Source: Eisenbergiella tayi (GTDB lineage Bacteria > Bacillota > Clostridia > Lachnospirales > Lachnospiraceae). Taken from it: 64,000 nt of DNA. Shown here piece after piece: positions 32,721-41,788 of this stretch (positions within the stretch are counted from its first letter, which is position 1; each line of letters begins with the position of its first letter). The position numbers and the translations under genes were made by a program. The stretch covers positions 1,781,615 to 1,845,614 of the forward strand of contig NZ_MPDJ01000001.1 of the NCBI RefSeq assembly GCF_001881565.1, given 5' to 3'. Below the pieces are notes generated by a model. That model did no database searches, was not told where the DNA came from, and worked only from the letters and a program-made list of their open reading frames with translations.

Positions 32721-34172
32721 ATGAGCAGTACAAAGTCACGAAAGGAAATTATTACGGATAAGCTTTATTATCCCATTCGGATTTCCATTCTTTTATCTGT
32801 GGTATTTCTGTTTATACCAAATCTGAATCCGGCAAGAATAAGCGGCATGATAAATAAAAATATGTCTTTATTTTCAGCAGGTATTTCCTATTCATCCTTA
32901 ACGGCGGAATTCGGCCGTGCTTTCAGGAAAGGATGGGTGGAGGAAAGCTCCATGCAGCTGTTATTCGTGTCATCCATGGCCATGTGTCTTGGGATCGTTG
33001 CTTTTTGTGTAAGCGGATGCATGTCCCTTGGTAATTTAAAATTCAAGAAAACAGGAAATATCATCGGTACGATAGGATGCGCCGCAGAACTGGCAGGTAT
33101 CGGAGGAATTTATATTGCTTATCTACAGATATCGCAGACTGCCAAACCTGATAAGATACAGCCTGTTTTTCCTTCCGGGCTCCTTCTGATATTAATAATA
33201 ACGCTGCTCATTCTGTTGATTTCAGTCATACAGCTGGTTTTATTTCCAAAGCTTTCAAAAAAATCCAGATTTGAAATGCCCACAAAATACAGGCTTTTTC
33301 TTATGCTGATGCCTTTTCTTGCATTGGTAGCCGTCTTTGCCTATCTGCCCTTATGGGGATGGCGTTATGCATTTTTTGATTATAAGGTGGGGGATTCCAT
33401 AAGCATGGAAAACTTTGTAGGCTTCAAGTGGTTTACCGAGTTATTTAAAAATCCCGCCACGGTAAGGGATATTGTGCGTGTATTGAAAAATACGCTTGCC
33501 ATGAGCGGACTTGGAATCGCAACAAGCTGGCTTCCCATGGCCTTTGCCATATTCCTGTCGGAAATAAAAAATATAAGATTCCGAAGATTTGTACAGACTC
33601 TAACAACAGTTCCTAATTTTATAAGCTGGGTTCTCGTATATGCCATAGCGTTCTGTATTTTCTCAACAGACGGATTTGTCAGCAGTATTATGGTGAATCT
33701 GGGAATTTGGGATCAGGGTGTCAATATGCTGATGAGCGGGGATCATGTATGGATCAAGATGCTGGGCTGGGGCCTTTGGAAGGGAATCGGCTGGAGTGCA
33801 ATTATTTATATAGCGGCGATTTCAGGAATCGATCAGCAGCTGTATGAAGCCGCAACAGTAGACGGCGCGGGCAGATTCCAGAGAATGTGGCATATAACGG
33901 TACCGGGGCTGATACCTACCTTCTGTGTATTGCTGCTTATGTCAATCGCCAATATCCTCAGCAACGGAATGGATCAGTATCTGGTATTCGAAAATGCAAC
34001 CAACCAGAACGCTATTATGGTTCTTGATCTGTATGTTTATAAGCTGGGTATCGGAAAAGGCGCCATACCATTGTCTACCGTAATCGGTATGGTTAAATCC
34101 ATAGTAAGCGTGACGCTGCTGTTCGCCGCCAACGGTGTATCGAAGTTGATCCGCGGTGAAAGTATTGTATAG
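32721..34172 (+). CDS. LplB-type sugar ABC transporter permease with extra N-terminal membrane domain
   Basis: A 483-residue inner-membrane permease. The C-terminal 290 residues are the usual LplB-like domain, with the ATPase-contact EAA-type loop EAATVDGAGRFQRMWHITVPG. The first 190 residues are an added part with four or five membrane helices (for example ILLSVVFLFIPNL, LLFVSSMAMCLGIVAFCV). Typical LplB proteins have about 300 residues. It pairs with the YtcP-like permease 10 bases downstream and the binding protein after that. ATG 32721 has GGAAAGGGAGGAAT upstream. No ATP-binding subunit is encoded nearby; such systems use a shared MsmK-like ATPase. Confidence 0.9.
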   Translation: MSSTKSRKEIITDKLYYPIRISILLSVVFLFIPNLNPARISGMINKNMSLFSAGISYSSLTAEFGRAFRKGWVEESSMQLLFVSSMAMCLGIVAFCVSGCMSLGNLKFKKTGNIIGTIGCAAELAGIGGIYIAYLQISQTAKPDKIQPVFPSGLLLILIITLLILLISVIQLVLFPKLSKKSRFEMPTKYRLFLMLMPFLALVAVFAYLPLWGWRYAFFDYKVGDSISMENFVGFKWFTELFKNPATVRDIVRVLKNTLAMSGLGIATSWLPMAFAIFLSEIKNIRFRRFVQTLTTVPNFISWVLVYAIAFCIFSTDGFVSSIMVNLGIWDQGVNMLMSGDHVWIKMLGWGLWKGIGWSAIIYIAAISGIDQQLYEAATVDGAGRFQRMWHITVPGLIPTFCVLLLMSIANILSNGMDQYLVFENATNQNAIMVLDLYVYKLGIGKGAIPLSTVIGMVKSIVSVTLLFAANGVSKLIRGESIV

Positions 34173-34182
34173 GAGGTTAAGC

Positions 34183-35148
34183 ATGGCAAAATCAGCACAG
34201 GAAAAAGCAGACCTGAAGGCAGAAAAAATCTATGAGAAAAAGCACAGGAAAAAATACAGGGCCAGACCGGGAGACATCTTTTTCAATATGATAAACTATT
34301 TGGTTTTTACCCTGTTCACCGTAGCATGTATTTTTCCATTTTATTATCTGTTTATAAATACAATCAGCGACAACGATTTGGTCGTGAAAGGGGTAATCAA
34401 TTTTATCCCCAGAGGGCTTCATCTCGATAATTACAAATCCCTGCTGAATGTAAGTGATCTTTCCAATGCCTTTCTTGTTTCACTGGGAAGAACCATTATC
34501 GGAACGGCATTCATGGTGGCGGCCTCTGCATTTGTGGGTTACCTGGTAACAAAGCAGGAGATGTGGGGCAGAAAATTCTGGTACCGCTTCCTTATTATCA
34601 CCATGTATTTCAATGCGGGCCTGATTCCCTGGTTCCTGAACATGCAGATGCTGGGATTGACCAATACCTTCTGGGCTTATATTATTCCGGGAATTGTGGC
34701 TCCCTATAATATTATCCTGGTAAAGACCTACATAGAGTCCATTCCGGCCGAACTGGAAGAAAGCGCGCAGATTGACGGAGCTACCCATATGATGATTTTC
34801 CGTAAGATCATATGGCCGCTGAGTAAACCTATTCTGGCAACCATAGCCATTTTCGGTGCCGTAGGACACTGGAATTCATTTACGGATTCCCTGATACTGA
34901 TGCAGTCGGCCCCTAATCTGTATACCCTGCAGCACAGACTGTATATTTATCTGAATACGGCTTCCAATCTGAGCGCTTTGATGGAATCCGGCGGCCAGAT
35001 CAGTGATACGGTTCTTAAATCAGCGCTCAGTGCAAAGGTTATTAAATATACAATTTCCATGGTAACGGTCATCCCTATTCTGGTGGTGTATCCGTTCATG
35101 CAGAGATATTTTGAAAAAGGTATCATGCTGGGAGCCGTAAAAGGCTGA
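34183..35148 (+). CDS. YtcP-type sugar ABC transporter permease
   Basis: A 321-residue permease with six membrane helices and the EAA loop ESAQIDGATHMMIFRKIIWPLSKP. The ending RYFEKGIMLGAVKG is typical of YtcP-like permeases. It forms the channel with the LplB-like permease upstream. The basic N-terminus (about 1-35) is cytoplasmic. ATG 34183 has TAGGAGGTTAAGC upstream. Confidence 0.93.
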   Translation: MAKSAQEKADLKAEKIYEKKHRKKYRARPGDIFFNMINYLVFTLFTVACIFPFYYLFINTISDNDLVVKGVINFIPRGLHLDNYKSLLNVSDLSNAFLVSLGRTIIGTAFMVAASAFVGYLVTKQEMWGRKFWYRFLIITMYFNAGLIPWFLNMQMLGLTNTFWAYIIPGIVAPYNIILVKTYIESIPAELEESAQIDGATHMMIFRKIIWPLSKPILATIAIFGAVGHWNSFTDSLILMQSAPNLYTLQHRLYIYLNTASNLSALMESGGQISDTVLKSALSAKVIKYTISMVTVIPILVVYPFMQRYFEKGIMLGAVKG

Positions 35149-35236
35149 GTCTGACCGGAAATTTTATCTGTATTTATTGTTGGTGTTTATCCGTTTTTAC
35201 GGTTATGTAACACAATCAAAAAGGAGGAGAAAGAGA

Positions 35237-37033
35237 ATGAAAGCAAAAAAAGTCACTGCACTGCTTATGGCGGCCATAATGACCCTGTCATTGGCCGCAT
35301 GCGGAAATTCAAGTAAAACAGCTTCGGAGCCTGTGGCAGACAGCACTGTCCAGGCAAATGCTGAAACAGATGGAGAAACAGCCGGAGGGAATACCCAGGC
35401 CGGTGAAGAGGGAGATTCCTATGACGAACTTCTGGAAGAAATCATTCCTGAGGAAACAGTCACTCTGGATGTATTTGATCAGCTTGCCAACTATTCCGGA
35501 GAACAAATCGGATGGTTCGGTCAGGTTATGCTGGAAAAATTCAATGTAAAACTGAATATCATTCCTGACCCGGACGGGGTATATGAAACCCGTATGGAAT
35601 CCGGCAACCTGGGAGATATCGTTATCTGGGGAAACGATTCCGATGAATATCAGCAGGCGGTTCAGAAGGGTATGCTGTTCGACTGGAATGAGGATGATAT
35701 TCTGACCGATTACGGTCCGTATATTAAAGAACATATGCCTTATGCCCTGGAAAAAAATGCAAACCTTTCCGGCGGTACTACCTATGGATATGGTTTTGAT
35801 GTGGCGGTGGATCCCAGCGCCAGAGGCGATATCATGTATACCTGGGATGTGAGATGGGATCTTTATAAAGAGCTGGGCTATCCGGAAATAAAGAATCTGG
35901 ATGACATGGTGGAGGTCCTGGCGCAGATGAAGGAAATCTGCCCTAAAGATGACAATGGAAAAACAACCTATGGCGTATCCCTGTTTAATGACTGGGATGG
36001 TGATATGGTGATGTTTGTAAAATCCACAGCTACCGCATATTATGGATACGATGAATTTGGTTTCGGTCTTTATGACTCCGAGGAACAGAAATATTATCCC
36101 TGTCTGGAAAAGGACGGTCCTTACCTTACCTGTCTGAAATTCTATAATGATCTTTATCAGAGGGGACTTCTGGATCCGGATTCACAGACCCAGAAATATG
36201 ACGGTATGGTGGAAGACTATCAGAATGGCACCGCATTCCTGAATGTATTTAATTTCCTCGGAGCGGCCATGTATAACTCTGACAGTCATGCGGCAGAAGG
36301 AAAAGCAATGTATCCCTGTCCTCCGGAGGAAGCAACGCCCATCGCTTACGGGCTGAATGTATACGGCGGCAACAGAATCTGGTCTATTGGCGCAAAAACC
36401 GAATATCCGGAACTTTGCATGGCGATCCTGAACTGGCTTTCCACACCGGAAGGCCGTATGACATCGGAATATGGCCCCAAGGATGTATGCTGGTATTATG
36501 ATGAAAACGGAAAAACTTGTTTCACGGATTTAGGAAGAGCTGCAAAGCTTGATATGAAGACAGAAATGACAGACGGCTATTCAGGAACCTTTGAAGACGG
36601 AGACTTCAAGATGAATAATGAGACCTGGGCTCTTGATACGTTAAATTTGGATTCCAACGGAGATACCTATAATTACAAGAAATGGGACAGCTTCATCAGT
36701 GAACCCAACTCGGAAATCGAGGCTGACTGGAGAGAATATACCAAAGCCAGAACTCCTGATGAATACATGGGACAGAGACCCTACAAGCTTGCCCCCGGAA
36801 CCACCTATTCCGCAGGGACCAAATCTGATGAGCTTCTTGTACTCTGGAATCAGGTTGCAGACTGTATCAAAACAAATTCCTGGAAAGCGATTTATGCTAC
36901 CTCCGATGAAGAATTTGATAAAATAGTGGATGAAATGATTGCCAAAGCAAATGAATATGGCTATGATAAGTGCATCGAATTCCAGGAAAATGAAGTAAAA
37001 CTGAAGGCAGCGGCAGAAGATGCTGTAAAATAA
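35237..37033 (+). CDS. Extracellular sugar-binding lipoprotein (locus 1, SBP-1)
   Basis: A 598-residue lipoprotein. The signal peptide ends in the lipobox LAAC (MTLSLAAC). A Ser/Thr/Glu-rich spacer of about 60 residues precedes the binding domain. Conserved LipO/YtcQ-type segments include WDVRWDLYKELGYPEI and the trailing lobe. It should deliver an oligosaccharide to the two permeases just upstream. It is clearly paralogous to the protein at 41,789-43,519. AAAAAGGAGGAGAAAG precedes ATG 35237. Confidence 0.92.
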   Translation: MKAKKVTALLMAAIMTLSLAACGNSSKTASEPVADSTVQANAETDGETAGGNTQAGEEGDSYDELLEEIIPEETVTLDVFDQLANYSGEQIGWFGQVMLEKFNVKLNIIPDPDGVYETRMESGNLGDIVIWGNDSDEYQQAVQKGMLFDWNEDDILTDYGPYIKEHMPYALEKNANLSGGTTYGYGFDVAVDPSARGDIMYTWDVRWDLYKELGYPEIKNLDDMVEVLAQMKEICPKDDNGKTTYGVSLFNDWDGDMVMFVKSTATAYYGYDEFGFGLYDSEEQKYYPCLEKDGPYLTCLKFYNDLYQRGLLDPDSQTQKYDGMVEDYQNGTAFLNVFNFLGAAMYNSDSHAAEGKAMYPCPPEEATPIAYGLNVYGGNRIWSIGAKTEYPELCMAILNWLSTPEGRMTSEYGPKDVCWYYDENGKTCFTDLGRAAKLDMKTEMTDGYSGTFEDGDFKMNNETWALDTLNLDSNGDTYNYKKWDSFISEPNSEIEADWREYTKARTPDEYMGQRPYKLAPGTTYSAGTKSDELLVLWNQVADCIKTNSWKAIYATSDEEFDKIVDEMIAKANEYGYDKCIEFQENEVKLKAAAEDAVK

Positions 37034-37065
37034 CAGGTTCTGAAGCTGGACTCAAAAACTTAATC

Positions 37066-37095
37066 AAGGGATTGTCCGATGCGGCAATCCCTTTT
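37066..37095 (+). terminator. Hairpin between SBP-1 and the GH3 gene
   Basis: AAGGGATTG (37,066-37,074) and CAATCCCTT (37,085-37,093) pair and are followed by Ts. It probably lowers expression of the glycosidase relative to the transporter. Confidence 0.7.
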
Positions 37096-37141
37096 CAGGC
37101 TTTGAAAGGAACCACCGTGGAAAGGAGAAGCTATTAAGAAC

Positions 37142-40030
37142 ATGGAAAACTACTTAAAAAGTCCTTTATGGAATAATCGGCTTCCTGTAGAGGAACGGCT
37201 CGATTATCTGATTGGAGAAATGACGACAGAAGAAAAAATTGCCTGCCTGACCACCGGCTGCCCGGATATAAGCAGACTGGGAATCAGGGCCTCCTATATG
37301 GGAGGAGAGGCAGCCCATGGAATAGAAGCCAGACATGATCAGGCTTTTAATAAAGGAGAACCGGAACCCACAACATCCTTTACGCAGCCCATCGGAATGA
37401 GTGCCAGCTTCGACAGAGAGCTTATCAGGGAATGCGGACGCTGCGTGGGAGAAGAGGCCAGAGCCTTATTTACCCGCAATGGTTCGGGAGGGCTTTGCAG
37501 ATGGGCCCCAACCGTTGATATGGAGCGGGATCCCAGATGGGGAAGAACCGAAGAAGCCTATGGAGAAGATCCGTACCTGACAGGTGAGATGGCTTCTTCC
37601 TATATACAGGGAATGAAAGGGGACGATCCCTTCTATATCAGGTGCGGGGCAACCCTGAAGCATTTTTATGCAAATAATGTGGAAAAGGACAGGATTTCCA
37701 TCTCTTCTTCATTGGATCGCAGAAATAAATATGAATATTACCTGGAGCCCTTCCGGAAAGCCATAGTGGAAGGGGGAGCGGAAGCGGTAATGACCTCCTA
37801 CAATGAAATTAACGGAATTCCTGCGATTGTGAATGAGGAGGTCCGTACCATATTAAAAGAGGCCTGGGGGCTGCCCGGTCATGTTGTCTGCGACGGCGGG
37901 GACATGCAGCAGACTGTTTATGACCATAAATACTTTAAAACCCATGAGGAGACAGTGGCATATGGCCTGAAGGCCGGAGTGGACTGTTTTACGGATGATA
38001 AATCAGTGGTTATGGAGGCCGCACGCAAAGCCCTGGAAAAAGGGATGATAACAGAGGAAGACATCGACCGGTCCATACGTAATTCCTTCCGTACTCGTAT
38101 CCGACTCGGATTCTTTGACGGGGACGAAGAATGCCCTTATACGGGAATGGGAGAGGAGTATGTCAATAATCAGGAACACAGGGATATTTGTGTGAAAATG
38201 GCGGAAGAATCCGTGGTTCTTTTAAAAAATGAGAAAAATATCCTTCCGTTCCTTCCCGAAAAAACCGAATCCCTGGCGATTATAGGCCCTCTTGCGGACG
38301 TATGGTACAAAGACTGGTACTGCGGAATCCCTCCCTATACAGTGACTGTGCTTGACGGGATAAAAAAGGCTTATCCGGATACGAGCATTGCCTCCGTCAG
38401 CGGCCTGTCACGGATTTATCTGTGCAGCGGCGGAAAGTATGTGGGTATGGATGAATCCAGTCATCTTTATCTAACGGAAAAGGATAAGGCGGAATGTTTC
38501 ACCTTTACGGACTGGGGCTGCGGCAGTACAACACTGGTTGCCTGCAGCAATGGAAAATTTGTCACTCTGGAAGAAGAAGATCCCCATATGAAGGCCGGCA
38601 GGGAGGAAGCCTTCTCCTGGTTCATCAGGGAATCCTGGAATTTCAGGCCGGTTGGGAAGGAAAAGGATATGCCCCGGGAGGCATATTATCTTGACAGCTG
38701 GAACGGAATGACAGTGACTGCAGATAGCAGAGGATTCCTTGTATGCGGTACAAAAGAAGGGGAACCGGCCGTATTTACCATAGAAGTGGAAACCGACGGA
38801 ATCAAGGAAGCGGTACATGCTGCCGAAAATGCACAGCGTGCTGTGCTGGTATTGGGCTGTAATCCGGTGATAAACAGCAAGGAAGAGATCGACCGGAGTA
38901 CACTTGCCCTTCCTCCATTCCAGCAAAATCTGGCGGATGCTGTAAGAAAAGCAAATCCCGAAACAATAGTCGTTCTGTTGTCGAATTATCCCTATTCCAT
39001 AAACCGCCTTCAGGAAGAAATGCCGGGTATTATATGGAGTGCTTCCGGCAGTCAGGAACTGGGAACCGGTGTTGCCAGTATATTGAGCGGAAAAGTTTCC
39101 CCTGCGGGCCGGCTTAATATGACCTGGTATATCTCCGACGAAGATCTGCCGGATATGAATGATTATGATATTATAAAGGGAAAGAGAACCTATCAGTACT
39201 TTGACAGAGAGGTATTGTATCCTTTTGGTTATGGATTATCCTATTCCGAATTCACCTATGGAAAGCTGAATCTGGAAAAAAAGGCGGATAAGGTGATCGC
39301 GCGCCTTACTGTTGCCAATATCGGAAAATATCCGGCGGATGAAGTGGTTCAGCTTTATGTCCGTAAGGAAGCTTCCCGTGTCAGACAGCCGATAAGTCGT
39401 CTGAAAGGGTTCACGAGGGTGAATCTGAATCCCGGTGAGACAAAAGAGGTGAAATTCATTGTAAATTGTGAGGAACTGAGGATTTATGATGTGATATCTG
39501 AAAGCATGCTGCTGGAGGATGGAGAGTACACCTTCCTGGCAGGGGCATCATCCCGGGATATACGTCAGAAGGCGGTTATCTGTCTGGAGGGAGAAAAGAC
39601 CGGTGTGAGAAGTCCATGGGAAGTGACGGCAGCGGTCAGATATGACGATTATGACAATTGCTTTATACATAAAGGGACGGACGGCTTCACCTGTGTAATT
39701 CCCGGAAAGGCAGGAGACAATCCTGACATGCCCGAGCATACTTCCGGACAGAAGGCAACAGGAGAGCTCTTATACCATGATTTCCTGTTTGACAGAAATC
39801 CCTGCGAAATGATATTGAACATTTATGCACTGGAAGAAGGAAGCATGAGAATATCCTTCTGTGCGCAGGGAATGGAAATGAAAAGCCTGACAATACAAAT
39901 CAGTAAAGGAAGAGCCTTTGAAGATATCAGTATGTCTTTCCCCTCAGGTTTCCGGGTGCCGGAAGAACCCTGCACATTGAAAATAGAAACCCAAGGGAAG
40001 ATAAAATTGTGCCGGTTTTTCTTTCGATAA
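37142..40030 (+). CDS. Glycoside hydrolase family 3 enzyme (beta-xylosidase/beta-glucosidase type)
   Basis: A 962-residue cytoplasmic enzyme (no signal peptide). The GH3 barrel has RDPRWGRTEEAYGEDPYL and KHF (173-175). The expected nucleophile is D251 in HVVCDGGD. The second GH3 domain is split by an insertion at about 415-520 with beta-trefoil-like repeats (YLCSGGKYVGMD, LVACSNGKFVTLE). A fibronectin-III-like domain follows (about 720-800), then a C-terminal beta domain (about 820-962) shared with the protein at 63,229. It should trim the imported oligosaccharide. The ribosome site GGAAAGGAG is unusually far (14 bases) from ATG 37142. Confidence 0.92.
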   Translation: MENYLKSPLWNNRLPVEERLDYLIGEMTTEEKIACLTTGCPDISRLGIRASYMGGEAAHGIEARHDQAFNKGEPEPTTSFTQPIGMSASFDRELIRECGRCVGEEARALFTRNGSGGLCRWAPTVDMERDPRWGRTEEAYGEDPYLTGEMASSYIQGMKGDDPFYIRCGATLKHFYANNVEKDRISISSSLDRRNKYEYYLEPFRKAIVEGGAEAVMTSYNEINGIPAIVNEEVRTILKEAWGLPGHVVCDGGDMQQTVYDHKYFKTHEETVAYGLKAGVDCFTDDKSVVMEAARKALEKGMITEEDIDRSIRNSFRTRIRLGFFDGDEECPYTGMGEEYVNNQEHRDICVKMAEESVVLLKNEKNILPFLPEKTESLAIIGPLADVWYKDWYCGIPPYTVTVLDGIKKAYPDTSIASVSGLSRIYLCSGGKYVGMDESSHLYLTEKDKAECFTFTDWGCGSTTLVACSNGKFVTLEEEDPHMKAGREEAFSWFIRESWNFRPVGKEKDMPREAYYLDSWNGMTVTADSRGFLVCGTKEGEPAVFTIEVETDGIKEAVHAAENAQRAVLVLGCNPVINSKEEIDRSTLALPPFQQNLADAVRKANPETIVVLLSNYPYSINRLQEEMPGIIWSASGSQELGTGVASILSGKVSPAGRLNMTWYISDEDLPDMNDYDIIKGKRTYQYFDREVLYPFGYGLSYSEFTYGKLNLEKKADKVIARLTVANIGKYPADEVVQLYVRKEASRVRQPISRLKGFTRVNLNPGETKEVKFIVNCEELRIYDVISESMLLEDGEYTFLAGASSRDIRQKAVICLEGEKTGVRSPWEVTAAVRYDDYDNCFIHKGTDGFTCVIPGKAGDNPDMPEHTSGQKATGELLYHDFLFDRNPCEMILNIYALEEGSMRISFCAQGMEMKSLTIQISKGRAFEDISMSFPSGFRVPEEPCTLKIETQGKIKLCRFFFR

Positions 40031-40058
40031 GACCGTGTATCAATAATTTTCAGACGAA

Positions 40059-41636
40059 TTAACGCGGGGGGGGGGTAAAAATGCTTTTGCGGTATTCCGC
40101 AGGGCTCATTCCCGTATACTTTTTAAATTTTTTATGAAAGTAGTCCACATTATTATAGCCTACCTGTTCGGCTATTTCATATACCTTCAGGCGGTTTTCC
40201 TTTAATAGCTCCTTGGAATATTCAATCTTTCTGTGATCCACATAACAGTTGAAGCTTTCTCCAAAGGTCTTATTAAAGATTTTTCCCAGATAGGTACTGC
40301 TGTAGCCGAAGAGGGGGGCGATCCCCTCCAGCTTGATATTATTCCGGAAGTTGTTGTCAATGTAATAAATGATATCATCCAGTATGGTGTCTCTGGACGG
40401 ACGTCCGGTGGCATTCACAATCATTTCTGTCTGAGCGGAAATGAAGAGAATGATTTCATACAGATAACGGCTTTGATCGATGCGGCGGATAATCTCCGAG
40501 TTTGTGGGAAAAGGAATTTCCGCCGAATGGAACGTATGGTTTACCTTTTCCTTTATACGCAGGAATAAATCCTTCAGGAACAGCTTTACGGAAGAAATAT
40601 CATTTTTTACATTATACAGAAATTCTTCCAGGCTGAATAAGGTTTCCGCTACCTTATTGCGCTGGAAAGCAAGCAGATAATCGGTCAGGAGATTACTGTA
40701 TTCCTCAAGCGTATCATTATTGATTTCCAGAGAAATCTCATGAAATTTGGGGAGCTCCCCATAGCCCAGGGTATGCTGCCCCTGCATGCAGAAAAAACGT
40801 CTTTTCCGGAGTGTGGAAGCCTCCTCATAGGACAGATAAATCTCATCCAGATTGGAAACCGGACGGCCATAGGCAAGAAAAAGGGAATCCAGAGGGCTGC
40901 CTTTCTGCGGGGGATTTTTTTCATAGCGTTCCAGAAAACCGTTAAATTTGTTCAGCGCAAAGCTGCCTTTCAGGAGAATGACTTCATTGCTGTCCTCATT
41001 AAAGTGTTCAAAGGTATGGTTTCCCTTATTTGTTATTTTGAGAAGATCTGCGAAGCTGTAGCTGGCATCCTTCGGATTTTCACTGAATTTTTCGTAAATC
41101 ACTACCTGGTAGCACTCTGCATACAGATTCATCTCCTCGATTTCCCGCGGGGATAAAAGGCCTTCTTCGAGAGTCTGACAGTTTCCGGTAACGATCTCGT
41201 GAAGGATGACATCCTTGGCTTTTGTTTTCAGCAATTCCATATTTTCGGAAACGGCATGTTCTTCATCCAGTTCTTTCTTTATTTTGCAGATAGCCAGCTG
41301 AAGCTCATCCTCATCAATGGGTTTGGTGATATAGAAATCAACGCCGTACTGTATGGCTGTCTGGGCATATGTAAAATCGGAATAACCGCTCAAAATAATA
41401 AATCTGCCCTGGAAGCCCCTTTCCCGGGCCATTCGTATCAAATCAGTCCCATATATTTTGGGCATTCGGATATCCAGGAGAACCAGACTCGGCTTTTTAT
41501 CCAGGATCAGGCAGAGTGCTTCCTCTCCATTGGCGGCTTCCGCGCATACCTCAAAGCCAAGTTCGTTCCAGTCAATAATATTTTTCAGACCTTCACGGAT
41601 ATTTATTTCATCGTCTGCAATCAGTACGGTTTCCAA
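40059..41636 (-). CDS. AraC-type response regulator (glycan locus 1)
   Basis: A 525-residue regulator. The receiver domain (1-120) has DDE at 8-10, phospho-acceptor D in LVLLDIRMP near residue 55 and K in YITKPID. A middle helical region is followed by a C-terminal AraC domain (about 420-520) with two helix-turn-helix segments (LEGIAPLFGYSSTYLGKIFNK, VYEIAEQVGYNNVDYFHKKFKKYTG). It is the likely partner of the kinase at 30,731. The start is TTG 41636 behind GGGGTAGTAAA. The last codons run through a ten-base C tract (plus-strand G at 40,066-40,075), giving a PPPR tail. Confidence 0.92.
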   Translation of the reverse strand: METVLIADDEINIREGLKNIIDWNELGFEVCAEAANGEEALCLILDKKPSLVLLDIRMPKIYGTDLIRMARERGFQGRFIILSGYSDFTYAQTAIQYGVDFYITKPIDEDELQLAICKIKKELDEEHAVSENMELLKTKAKDVILHEIVTGNCQTLEEGLLSPREIEEMNLYAECYQVVIYEKFSENPKDASYSFADLLKITNKGNHTFEHFNEDSNEVILLKGSFALNKFNGFLERYEKNPPQKGSPLDSLFLAYGRPVSNLDEIYLSYEEASTLRKRRFFCMQGQHTLGYGELPKFHEISLEINNDTLEEYSNLLTDYLLAFQRNKVAETLFSLEEFLYNVKNDISSVKLFLKDLFLRIKEKVNHTFHSAEIPFPTNSEIIRRIDQSRYLYEIILFISAQTEMIVNATGRPSRDTILDDIIYYIDNNFRNNIKLEGIAPLFGYSSTYLGKIFNKTFGESFNCYVDHRKIEYSKELLKENRLKVYEIAEQVGYNNVDYFHKKFKKYTGMSPAEYRKSIFTPPPR

Positions 41637-41788
41637 TTTACTACCCCGCTTTATAGTTTTGGCTGCCTTTCTATGTTGGAAATATAAAAATAACCTGTAT
41701 TTTAAGTATAAAAGAGCATTGAAAGATTGTCAATGTATGTACGACTCTGCGTGCTGTGTGATAAACCCGGATTTAAGGAGACAATGAT

